The translations under genes were made by a program, and so were the position numbers. The notes beneath the pieces are model-generated. The model was not told the DNA's origin. It saw nothing but the letters and a program-made list of their open reading frames with translations, and made no database searches. Shown in pieces: positions 1 to 5,319 of a DNA stretch of 5,319 nucleotides. Within the stretch, counting starts at the first letter, position 1, and every line of letters starts with the position of its first letter. The stretch is from Micrococcales bacterium (GTDB lineage: Bacteria; Actinomycetota; Actinomycetes; Actinomycetales; Dermatophilaceae), in NCBI GenBank assembly GCA_030452775.1, contig JAKDLQ010000166.1, positions 1 through 5,319 on the forward strand, given 5' to 3'.

Positions 1-400
1 TCGCGGCCCCGGCGATCCGAGCCCCGACATCGTAGGTCGGGTAGGCGACGGCGGGGATCCCGACGAGGTCCCCCGCGCCGAGGCCGAGCAGCGTGGGCAG
101 CCAGGCGACGAGCTCCTTGCTCCCGATCGTCGGCAGCACCGCATCGGCACCAAGGCCGGCGACCCCCCGGCGACGGGCGAACCACTCGACGATGGCGGCC
201 CGGAGATCGGCGGTCCCGGACGTCAGCGGGTAGCCGTGCGCATCGGAGGCCTGGCTCAGGGCCTCCCGGGCCACTGCCGGGGTGGGGTCCACCGGGGTTC
301 CGATCGACAGGTCTGCGATCCCGCCCGGGTGCGCCCCGGCTCGCTCCTTGTACGGCACCAGGGAGTCCCAGGGGAAGTCCGGGAGCCCCAAGACACTCAC
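1..400 (-). CDS. dapC: Succinyldiaminopimelate transaminase DapC, N-terminal part (cut by window edge)
   Basis: This is the first 133 residues of a PLP-dependent class I/II aminotransferase; the rest, including the PLP-binding lysine, lies outside the left edge (family length is about 360-370 aa). DapC works in the cytoplasm in the succinylase branch of diaminopimelate/lysine synthesis, moving the amino group of glutamate onto N-succinyl-2-amino-6-oxopimelate. Seen in the translation: the N-terminus SVLGLPDFPWDSL, then DLSIGTPVDPTP (residues 30-41), GYPLTSGTADLRAA (56-69), PTIGSKELVAWLP (90-102) and AVAYPTYDVGA (117-127), all typical of actinobacterial DapC. The start is GTG at 400, overlapping the ferredoxin stop as GTGA. 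An AGGAA Shine-Dalgarno lies 8 nt upstream inside the ferredoxin gene. The overlap suggests translational coupling. The frame is intact and the substrate call rests on recognising the family signature and the ferredoxin neighbour; a related aminotransferase is the only real alternative. Confidence 0.9.
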   Translation of the reverse strand, partial: MSVLGLPDFPWDSLVPYKERAGAHPGGIADLSIGTPVDPTPAVAREALSQASDAHGYPLTSGTADLRAAIVEWFARRRGVAGLGADAVLPTIGSKELVAWLPTLLGLGAGDLVGIPAVAYPTYDVGARIAGAA

Positions 401-723
401 AAGTCGTGTTCCTGGGGAGGCAATGCGGCGATGATCGGGTGGTCCTTGTCGATGAGACCGAGGGGGGCGGCGCCGCCGGGGCTACCGAGGTCGGTGAAGA
501 ACTCGACATTGGCCGTGTAGTACTCCGCCCACTGCTCGGGAGTGTCGTCCTCGTAGTAGATCGCCTCGACCGGGCAGACGGGCTCGCATGCACCGCAGTC
601 GACACACTCGTCGGGATGGATGTAGAGCGAGCGCTTGCCCTCGTAGATGCAGTCAACGGGACACTCCTCGACGCACGCCTTGTCCTTGAGGTCGACACAA
701 GGCTGGGCGATGACATAGGTCAT
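397..723 (-). CDS. fdxA: Seven-iron ferredoxin ([3Fe-4S][4Fe-4S]), FdxA/FdxC type
   Basis: A small acidic cytoplasmic electron carrier of 108 aa, a usual length for this family. Eight cysteines are visible at residues 9, 17, 21, 25, 40, 43, 46 and 50. By comparison with Azotobacter FdI, C9, C17 and C50 should hold the [3Fe-4S] cluster and C21, C40, C43 and C46 the [4Fe-4S] cluster, with C25 as the free cysteine near it. The second free cysteine of FdI is replaced by Leu12. The motifs CVEECPVDC and CVDCGACEPVC are intact. The ATG at 723 is chosen because GGAGGAGG lies 9 nt upstream and the protein begins MTYVIAQPC as in other actinobacterial 7Fe ferredoxins; the in-frame extension to 894 has no family resemblance. 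It overlaps dapC by 4 nt, matching the fdxC-dapC pair (Rv1177-Rv1178) of M. tuberculosis. Its redox partner is not shown by the sequence; P450s or oxidoreductases are family-level possibilities. Confidence 0.96.
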   Translation of the reverse strand: MTYVIAQPCVDLKDKACVEECPVDCIYEGKRSLYIHPDECVDCGACEPVCPVEAIYYEDDTPEQWAEYYTANVEFFTDLGSPGGAAPLGLIDKDHPIIAALPPQEHDL

Positions 724-732
724 TGAAGAGGT

Positions 733-740
733 CCTCCTCC
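733..740 (-). promoter_or_regulatory. Strong ribosome binding site of the ferredoxin gene
   Basis: The minus strand reads GGAGGAGG, 9 nt before the ATG at 723. This near-perfect anti-16S match decides the ferredoxin start against the longer open frame that reaches 894. Confidence 0.85.
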
Positions 741-761
741 ACGGTATGGGCTGCTCCCACC

Positions 762-768
762 TAGTATG
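762..768. promoter_or_regulatory. Possible overlapping divergent -10 boxes between fdxA and the SH3-like gene
   Basis: On the plus strand TAGTAT (762-767) fits the actinobacterial TANNNT -10 pattern and is followed by exactly 7 nt before the ATG at 775, the spacing expected for a leaderless transcript. On the minus strand the same bases read CATACT (768-763), a plausible -10 that would start an fdxA transcript near 756, leaving a leader of about 30 nt that includes the ribosome binding site. No convincing -35 is visible for either direction, so this is an inference from position and weak motif matches. Confidence 0.35.
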
Positions 769-774
769 CCGGAC

Positions 775-1038
775 ATGAGCGGCGACGGACGGGCCGGTGC
801 TGACGGCCGGGCCCGCGGGGCGGATCCCACCGGGTCGCTGACGATCGGGCACCGGGTCGTCGTGCGCTACCGCCTCCCGGAGGGCTCGACCCACGGGGCG
901 ACCGACGTCCTCGGGGTGCTGCTGGCCCGGGACGCCGACGTGCTCACCGTAGAGGCCAGGACGGGGCCGGTCACGATCGCTCGGTCAGATGTGATCCTGG
1001 CGAGGGAGGTCCCTCCGGCACCAGCCCGTCGTGGCTGA
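775..1038 (+). CDS. Small stand-alone SH3-like domain protein (like the N-terminal domain of Rv0428c-type GNAT acetyltransferases)
   Basis: A predicted soluble protein of 87 aa (90 if the ATG at 766 is used). Residues 1-20 are low-complexity and Gly/Ala/Arg/Asp-rich. Residues 21-80 form an alternating beta pattern: LTIGHRVVVRYRLPEG, then ATDVLGVLLARDADVLTVEARTG cut by short turns, then PVTIARSDVILAREVPPAP. This resembles the small SH3-like beta-barrel found at the N-terminus of actinobacterial GNAT acetyltransferases of the Rv0428c type, genes that I recall often sitting divergent from fdxA. Here no GNAT domain follows: the stop at 1036-1038 comes right after the barrel, and only 54 bp separate it from the VanW stop. 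The start at 775 is favoured because TAGTAT lies 7 nt before it and no Shine-Dalgarno is visible, suggesting leaderless translation. No transmembrane segment, signal or catalytic motif is seen. The molecular role is unknown. It may be a remnant of a fused gene or a legitimate single-domain member. Confidence 0.68.
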   Translation: MSGDGRAGADGRARGADPTGSLTIGHRVVVRYRLPEGSTHGATDVLGVLLARDADVLTVEARTGPVTIARSDVILAREVPPAPARRG

Positions 1039-1083
1039 CCGACGTGGCTGACCGACGTGGCTGACCGAGGTGGGCTGACCGAG
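1031..1083. repeat. 13-bp tandem repeat, four units, at the 3' end of the SH3-like gene
   Basis: Units are GTGGCTGACCGAC at 1031-1043 and 1044-1056, GTGGCTGACCGAG at 1057-1069, and a 14-bp variant GTGGGCTGACCGAG at 1070-1083. The first unit supplies the stop codon of the SH3-like gene (TGA, 1036-1038). Because 13 is not a multiple of three, the TGA copies at 1036, 1049 and 1062 fall in all three plus-strand frames. The array fills nearly all of the space up to the VanW stop. The first two units are identical and the changes accumulate toward the VanW side, which fits growth by slippage. Confidence 0.9.
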
Positions 1084-1084
1084 T

Positions 1085-1108
1085 CGGCGCGCCTACGGCT
1101 TGGCGCCG
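1085..1108. terminator. Possible GC-rich hairpin over the end of the VanW gene
   Basis: CGGCGC (1085-1090) can pair with GCGCCG (1103-1108), and inside it GCC (1091-1093) with GGC (1097-1099), leaving a TAC loop and a TTG bulge. The VanW stop codon (1093-1095) straddles the top of the stem. No T-run follows on either strand, so it is not a classical intrinsic terminator, but high-GC actinobacteria often lack the U-tract. It would lie between two convergent genes, where a two-way terminator would make sense. Confidence 0.3.
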
Positions 1109-2796
1109 GGATTCGTGCAGATGATCCTGTCCTCGGGAATGTAGTGCGTCGTGTACGGCTCGCTCTTGACGAGGGTCGATGACCCGGGCCGGTAGAACTG
1201 CCGCGTCACCGTGACGTCGAAGCCGGGCTGCGGCTGCTGCGGGTAGCACTTCGCCGAGCTGTCGCGGATCGTCTTGGCAGGCTTGACGTTCCGCCGGGCG
1301 CCCTTGACCGACCTGATATCCCATGTCTTCGTACTCCACACGCGCCCGTGCACGTTGCCCCCGGCGACCCACGTCTGCAGGAGCATCCCGTGGGGGGTGT
1401 CGTTCTTCCACCTGTTATCGACGGTGGGCCAGTAGACGGTGGCCTCCCGCCCCTCCGGGTAGCGCGGGATGAAGAACGCGTGCGGGGTGAAGTCGAGAAT
1501 GTCGGCGCCGGCGAAGTATGCCATGTTGTAGATGGTCGTCGACACCTGGGAGATGCCGCCACCGGTCCCCCGCGTCAGCCGCCCATTGATGATGACGGTG
1601 CCATCGCCATAGCCCTTGGCCTTCGTGCGCTCGCCGAGGATCGCGTTGAGGCTGAAGGTGCCGCCCGGCGGGACATAGGTGCTGTTGATGGTGCGGGTGG
1701 CGACGACGAGGTTGTGGGTCCGGGTCGTGTCCTCGGGAGGGAACGGGGAGGTGAAGTCCACGACGAGCTCCCTGACACCCGCCTTGGTCGCGTCCTTGGT
1801 CGTGAATGCCGCCCTCGTGGGCACGGTCTTGATCGTCACGGTCCGCTTGGTCGATGAGATCGCGGCGGCGACCTGGCCCGGGATCGGCTCGGCGTCGACA
1901 GCGGTGCCATCCACCGACGGCACGAGCACCGGCCGGCCGTGGCCGGGGGCGAAGGTCCACCGGGCAGGCCTCGCCGGCTTGGTCTTCACCGCGATTCTGC
2001 TCGCCACGAGGGTGGCGAGGGCCGGCTTGTCGAACTTCGGCTCGAGCCCGCCGTCGCCGTCGGGGACCATCGAGACGGCCGGTGCGAACTCCCTGGGAGA
2101 CAGTTTCGTCCGTGTCTTACCGGACACGATGACCACGGGACCCGACATGGCGCGGGCGCCGAACGTCTCCGCCGCCGTGCGCACGGCGCCCTCGCTGATC
2201 GTCGGCGCGATCTCGCTGACCACGGCGGTCGCGGCCCTCTTGTCGGGGAAGGCGGTGCGCAGTGCCAGTGTGGTGCCGGCGAGATCGAGCGACTGACCCG
2301 GACGTGGAAGTCCGACGGTCACCTTGCCGTCCGGGAAGGTGACGCTCCCCTCTCTGACGGGGACGGCGACGTCACGGGCCACCCGGGTGAGATAACCGGT
2401 GAGCACGTCGTCGTCGACCCCCGTGACGAGCGGCCTGTTGACGTAGCCGGTGAGCCGCGCCCAGACGGTCCGCGGGTCCAGCGTGAACCCGACGAGTCCC
2501 GCGACGGGACGGGTCGCGTCGACCGAGAAGCCTGCCTTGGCAGGTATCACCTCGATGGACCGTTCGACGCCGGGAACCGTGAGGACGATCGGCTTCTCGA
2601 GCACCGACGCCGCGTGCTCCTCGATCGCCTCGATCGCCTGATCGGGGGACATCCCGCCGACCGACTCGCCACCGACGATGACCGTCGACGGGAGGTGGCC
2701 GGCGGACCACAGGCACAGGCCCACGTAGCCTCCGCCGAGGACGACCACCGCGAAGAGCAGCCTCAGCATGATGGATCGGTGCTCGTCGCGGGCCAT
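1093..2796 (-). CDS. VanW-family protein with peptidoglycan-binding-like repeats, membrane anchored
   Basis: A 567-residue protein predicted to sit outside the membrane. Residues 1-8 are charged, and about 9-30 (MLRLLFAVVVLGGGYVGLCL) form one hydrophobic segment that is an N-terminal anchor or uncleaved signal. Residues 37-330 look like two successive domains of the putative peptidoglycan-binding type found before VanW: the first opens with VIVGGESVGGMSPDQAIEAI (39-58), and the second ends near 330. Residues 345-490 are the VanW domain, with FTSPFPPE, RTINSTYVPPGGTFSLN (368-384), GGGISQVSTTIYN (412-424) and the HAFFIPRYPEGREATVYWP stretch. The tail has two cysteines, C517 and C560, that could form an external disulfide. 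ATG at 2796 is chosen because GGAGGT stands just upstream; the alternative M10 at 2769 would remove the charged leader. VanW was named from glycopeptide-resistance clusters, but its biochemical activity is unknown and nothing here suggests vancomycin resistance (no vanHAX-type genes). A general cell-wall role is inferred. Confidence 0.93.
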   Translation of the reverse strand: MARDEHRSIMLRLLFAVVVLGGGYVGLCLWSAGHLPSTVIVGGESVGGMSPDQAIEAIEEHAASVLEKPIVLTVPGVERSIEVIPAKAGFSVDATRPVAGLVGFTLDPRTVWARLTGYVNRPLVTGVDDDVLTGYLTRVARDVAVPVREGSVTFPDGKVTVGLPRPGQSLDLAGTTLALRTAFPDKRAATAVVSEIAPTISEGAVRTAAETFGARAMSGPVVIVSGKTRTKLSPREFAPAVSMVPDGDGGLEPKFDKPALATLVASRIAVKTKPARPARWTFAPGHGRPVLVPSVDGTAVDAEPIPGQVAAAISSTKRTVTIKTVPTRAAFTTKDATKAGVRELVVDFTSPFPPEDTTRTHNLVVATRTINSTYVPPGGTFSLNAILGERTKAKGYGDGTVIINGRLTRGTGGGISQVSTTIYNMAYFAGADILDFTPHAFFIPRYPEGREATVYWPTVDNRWKNDTPHGMLLQTWVAGGNVHGRVWSTKTWDIRSVKGARRNVKPAKTIRDSSAKCYPQQPQPGFDVTVTRQFYRPGSSTLVKSEPYTTHYIPEDRIICTNPGAKP

Positions 2797-2799
2797 GTC

Positions 2800-2805
2800 A
2801 CCTCC
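2800..2805 (-). promoter_or_regulatory. Ribosome binding site of the VanW gene
   Basis: The minus strand reads GGAGGT, followed by GAC and the ATG at 2796. The spacing is short but the match to the 16S tail is full, which supports the first ATG over the internal one at 2769. Confidence 0.75.
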
Positions 2806-2827
2806 GGATGGTCTGGCGCCTCACGCG

Positions 2828-2833
2828 ACGATA
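2828..2833 (-). promoter_or_regulatory. Possible -10 box for the VanW gene
   Basis: The minus strand reads TATCGT, which fits the TANNNT -10 pattern, in the 106-bp gap between mshB and the VanW gene. A transcript would begin near 2820 with a leader of roughly 24 nt holding the ribosome binding site. No recognisable -35 lies 17-18 bp upstream. It suggests that the VanW gene may have its own promoter rather than depending only on read-through from typA-mshB. Confidence 0.3.
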
Positions 2834-2848
2834 ACCCGCTCCCGCGGT

Positions 2849-2861
2849 CCTCCCGTGGAGG
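2849..2861. other. Small inverted repeat downstream of mshB
   Basis: CCTCC and GGAGG flank a 3-nt CGT spacer, giving a 5-bp perfect stem. It sits about 40 bp beyond the mshB stop. With no T-run and such a short stem it is only a weak terminator candidate; it also overlaps the place where a VanW -35 would be, so it could equally be an operator or chance. Confidence 0.25.
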
Positions 2862-2902
2862 GCGCGCGCACACCCGCGCCCGTGCACTGCCTGCTCACCG
2901 GG

Positions 2903-3805
2903 TCAGGGAAGCAGTCCCCGCTGCGGGGCGCGTCCCGCCTCCTGATCGGGGTGCCACGGCGACCAGGTGAGCGGGTGCACCCGGCCGAAGCCCTCGCGGG
3001 CGCTCGTCCGGGCCGCGATGCGGTTGGAGAGCGCGTGGACATCCTCGGTCACCACGATCACCTGGGTGCGATGGGCACGCAGGGCCTCATTCACGGTGGC
3101 CCGCGCGGCGGGGTCCTCGAGGACATGCGTCACGTGCCAGTCGGGGACGACGGAGGGCGGATAGGGATCGTCCACCTCAGGGACGACCAGGCCGTATGCC
3201 GCCCACTCCCCTTCGCGCAGCCACGCACGGTCCTGCTCGGCCCAGGACTGCGGGGTGAGGATCTGGTAGACCCCGGCGGGGACCTCCGATGCGGTGGCCG
3301 GGTCGGCGGCCAGGTGCGCCAGCGCCGCTCGCACGACCCGGTGGGTCTGGATGTGGTCAGGGTGGCGGTAGCCGCCGAGCGGGTCGTAGGTGACGAGGAC
3401 ATCGGGACGGATCTCACGGATCACCGCCGCGACCCGGGCTGCGGCGTCGTCGAGGTCGGCGCGGGCGAATGCCTCTGGCCGGGCAGCGGCCGGTGAACCG
3501 GCCATGCCGGAGTCGCGATAGATCGAAAGGACGCCCGATGCCGGGTCGGCGCCGAGGATTCGGAAGCGGGCGCCGATCCGGGACATCGCCTCGGCGAGCT
3601 CGCCGTGCCGGTACGGCCCGAGGAGATCATCTGGGTGGCCCTCGAGGTGGCGCAGCTCGTCCGGAATGACCTCGCCCTCCTCACCGAGCGTGCAGGTGAG
3701 GACGTGGACCTCGTCGCCGGCTGCGACGTGGTGCGCCATGGCGATCCCGCAGGTCAGCGTCTCGTCATCAGGGTGCGCGTGGACGAACAGGAGGCGGGCC
3801 GACAC
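2903..3805 (-). CDS. mshB: MshB, GlcNAc-inositol deacetylase of mycothiol biosynthesis
   Basis: A cytoplasmic zinc deacetylase of 300 aa, close to the length of the M. tuberculosis enzyme. It removes acetate from N-acetylglucosaminyl-inositol (1-O-(2-acetamido-2-deoxy-glucopyranosyl)-myo-inositol), giving the amine to which MshC adds cysteine. Seen: VHAHPDDE (residues 8-15), with H11 and D14 as expected zinc ligands and D13 as the general base; TCTLGEEGEVI (37-47); YRDSGMAGS (96-104); and TYDPLGGYRHPDH (139-151), where H151 is the third ligand and Y146 and H148 match the catalytic Tyr/His of the family. These MshB hallmarks separate it from Mca, the homologous mycothiol-conjugate amidase. The start is GTG at 3805, where similarity begins (MSARLLFVHAHPDDE). 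It lies 2 nt after the typA stop with only a poor Shine-Dalgarno, so translation probably depends on coupling with typA. The open frame continues upstream only as an overlap of typA in another frame. All key residues are present, so it should be active. Confidence 0.95.
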   Translation of the reverse strand: MSARLLFVHAHPDDETLTCGIAMAHHVAAGDEVHVLTCTLGEEGEVIPDELRHLEGHPDDLLGPYRHGELAEAMSRIGARFRILGADPASGVLSIYRDSGMAGSPAAARPEAFARADLDDAAARVAAVIREIRPDVLVTYDPLGGYRHPDHIQTHRVVRAALAHLAADPATASEVPAGVYQILTPQSWAEQDRAWLREGEWAAYGLVVPEVDDPYPPSVVPDWHVTHVLEDPAARATVNEALRAHRTQVIVVTEDVHALSNRIAARTSAREGFGRVHPLTWSPWHPDQEAGRAPQRGLLP

Positions 3806-3807
3806 GG

Positions 3808-5319
3808 TCAGACACCGGCCTTCGCGGCGGAGCGGGCGCGGGCGGCGGTGCGCCCGCGGTCCGTCGCGCTGAGGACGACCTTGCGGATCCGGACCGCGTC
3901 GGGGGTCACCTCGACGCACTCGTCCTCGCGGCAGAACTCGAGCGACTGTTCGAGGCTGAGCTTGCGCGGCGGCACGATCTTCTCGAAGTTGTCCGAGGAC
4001 GACGCCCGCACGTTGGTCAGCTTCTTCTCCTTGGTGATGTTGACGTCCATGTCGTCCGCACGAGAGTTCTCTCCGACGATCATGCCCTCGTACACCTCCG
4101 TCGATGGATCGGTGAAGAGCGTGCCACGCTCCTGAAGGCCCACCATCGCGTAGGCGGTGACGACGCCGGACCGATCCGACACCAGGGAGCCGCTGGTGCG
4201 GGTCGTGATGGGTCCGAACCACGGCTCGTACGCCTCGAACACATGATGGGCGATACCGGTTCCCCGCGTCTCGGTGAGGAACTCGGTCCGGAAGCCGATG
4301 AGCCCGCGCGCGGGCACGAGGAACTCCATCCGGATCCACCCGGAGCCGTGGTTGATCATCTGCTCCATGCGGCCTTTGCGGGCGGCCATGATCTGGGTGA
4401 TGGGACCGAGGAACTCCTCCGGGGTGTCGATGGTGAGCCGCTCGACCGGCTCGTGGACGGTGCCGTCGATCTCGCGGGTCACGACCTGCGGCTTGCCCAC
4501 CGTCAGCTCGTGTCCCTCCCGTCGCATCTGCTCGACGAGGATGGCGAGGGCGAGCTCACCCCGGCCCTGGACCTCCCAGGTGTCCGGACGCTGCGTGTCG
4601 AGAATCCGTAGCGAGACGTTGCCGACGAGCTCGCGGTCGAGACGGTCCTTGACCATGCGAGCGGTGACCTTGGCGCCGCGGACCCGGCCCACCATGGGAC
4701 TGGTGTTGGTGCCGATGGTCATCGAGATGGCTGGCTCGTCGACCGTGATGAGCGGCAGCGGGACCGGGTTGTCGGCGTCGGCCAGCGTCTCGCCGATGGT
4801 GATCTCGGGGATACCCGCGACGGCGATGATGTCGCCGGGTCCGGCCCGCTCCGCCGGCTTGCGCTCAAGAGCCCGGGTCATCAGCAGTTCGGTGATCTTC
4901 ACCCGTTGCGAGGAGCCGTCGTGCCGGCACCACATCACGTGCTGGCCCTTGCTGATGGTGCCGTTGCGCACGCGCAGCAAGGCCAGACGCCCGAGGAAGT
5001 TCGAGGCGTCGAGGTTGGTCACGTGGGCTTGCAGCGGCGCGGCGTCGTCGTAGGTCGGTGCCGGGATCGTGTCGAGGATCGTGCTGAAGAGCGCCTCGAG
5101 GTCGGTGCCCTCGGGCAGCGTGCCGTCGGCGGGCCGCTCGAGCGAGGCCCGGCCATGCTTGGCCGAGGCGTACACGATGGGGAAGTCGATCTGCTCCTCG
5201 GTCGCGTCGAGGTCCATGAAGAGCTCGTAGACCTCGTCGACGACGTCGGCGATGCGCGCATCGGGCCGGTCGACCTTGTTGATGCACAGGATCACGGGCA
5301 TCGTGGCGTCGAGCGCCTT
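3808..5319 (-). CDS. typA: TypA/BipA ribosome-associated GTPase, 5' end outside the window
   Basis: The last 503 residues of TypA (BipA), a translational GTPase related to EF-G and LepA that binds the 70S ribosome and aids 50S assembly and growth under cold or other stress. About 110-130 N-terminal residues, carrying the P-loop, switch regions and DxxG, lie beyond the right edge. Seen, numbering from the edge: the G4 motif NKVD (14-17), the G5-type motif ASAKHG (51-56), the beta-barrel domain II (about 95-190), an EF-G domain III-like stretch (195-275, ending GRGELALAILVEQMRREGHEL), a domain V-like stretch (290-370), and the BipA-specific C-terminal domain (about 375-485) with FTDPSTEVYEGMIVGE, NITKEKKLTNVRASSSDN and LSLEQSLEFCREDECVEVTP. 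The tail after 485 is Ala/Arg-rich. The reading frame is open to the edge with no break. It is the upstream gene of an apparent operon with mshB, two bases away. BipA-specific C-terminal motifs rule out LepA and EF-G. Confidence 0.96.
   Translation of the reverse strand, partial: KALDATMPVILCINKVDRPDARIADVVDEVYELFMDLDATEEQIDFPIVYASAKHGRASLERPADGTLPEGTDLEALFSTILDTIPAPTYDDAAPLQAHVTNLDASNFLGRLALLRVRNGTISKGQHVMWCRHDGSSQRVKITELLMTRALERKPAERAGPGDIIAVAGIPEITIGETLADADNPVPLPLITVDEPAISMTIGTNTSPMVGRVRGAKVTARMVKDRLDRELVGNVSLRILDTQRPDTWEVQGRGELALAILVEQMRREGHELTVGKPQVVTREIDGTVHEPVERLTIDTPEEFLGPITQIMAARKGRMEQMINHGSGWIRMEFLVPARGLIGFRTEFLTETRGTGIAHHVFEAYEPWFGPITTRTSGSLVSDRSGVVTAYAMVGLQERGTLFTDPSTEVYEGMIVGENSRADDMDVNITKEKKLTNVRASSSDNFEKIVPPRKLSLEQSLEFCREDECVEVTPDAVRIRKVVLSATDRGRTAARARSAAKAGV

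Noticed and set aside
724..894. N-terminal extension of the ferredoxin frame to an ATG at 894
   Set aside because: The extra 57 residues run antisense through the SH3-like gene and have no ferredoxin similarity, while a strong ribosome binding site precedes the ATG at 723.
2621..2645. Short direct repeat (CTCGATCGC twice) near the start of the VanW gene
   Set aside because: It encodes the AIEAIE helix inside a conserved domain and keeps the frame; two copies of 9 bp are explained by protein sequence and codon bias.
2700..2720. Possible lipobox (YVGLC) in the N-terminal segment of the VanW protein
   Set aside because: Leucine at the position before the cysteine is not accepted in lipoboxes, so a membrane anchor or uncleaved signal is more likely than a lipoprotein.
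1093..2796. VanW as a sign of a vancomycin-resistance cluster
   Set aside because: No vanH, vanA/B, vanX or two-component genes are present in the window; VanW domains occur widely outside resistance clusters.
1679..2970. Long plus-strand open frames (205 and 343 codons) opposite the VanW gene
   Set aside because: They are antisense to a well-recognised protein. Their translations are Arg/Gly/Asp-rich or show no family pattern, and long antisense frames are expected in high-GC coding DNA.
3806..4339. Extension of the mshB frame upstream into typA (478 codons in total)
   Set aside because: The extra part is the typA region read in another frame, Arg-rich and without homology; MshB similarity begins at the GTG at 3805.
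4243..5053. Plus-strand open frames (122 and 259 codons) opposite typA
   Set aside because: They mirror typA codons, give Ser/Arg-rich low-complexity products and have no recognisable domain; they are shadows of typA.

Overview
The window is high-GC DNA that is almost completely coding and looks chromosomal, from an actinobacterium. Three things support this: a clear MshB (mycothiol is made only by Actinobacteria), an actinobacterial 7Fe ferredoxin joined to dapC, and the gene set typA, mshB, fdxA (fdxC) and dapC, which also lie near one another in Mycobacterium tuberculosis. The order or the genus cannot be fixed from this sequence. A Propionibacteriales-like lineage is possible, but that is only a guess.

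Layout from right to left. Four of the main genes are on the minus strand and read leftward from the right edge. These are the 3' five-sixths or so of typA (ribosome-associated GTPase), mshB starting 2 nt after the typA stop (mycothiol biosynthesis deacetylase), a 106-bp gap carrying a strong Shine-Dalgarno and a possible promoter, and a large membrane-anchored VanW-family protein. A short convergent region follows, holding a 13-bp tandem repeat and a small plus-strand gene for an SH3-like domain protein. Divergent from that small gene, and back on the minus strand, is the fdxA-dapC pair. Their stop and start codons overlap (GTGA), and dapC runs off the left edge.

The genes are mostly housekeeping: ribosome assembly and stress GTPase, redox buffer (mycothiol) synthesis, cell-wall-associated surface protein, iron-sulfur electron carrier, and diaminopimelate/lysine synthesis for peptidoglycan. 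The two tight pairs (typA-mshB and fdxA-dapC) are probably co-transcribed and translationally coupled. No mobile element, CRISPR array, RNA gene or defence system was seen, and no intergenic gap exceeds about 110 bp. The items most worth a second look are the stand-alone SH3-like gene whose 3' end lies inside a tandem repeat, and the compact divergent promoter region between it and fdxA. No convincing undescribed system was found.
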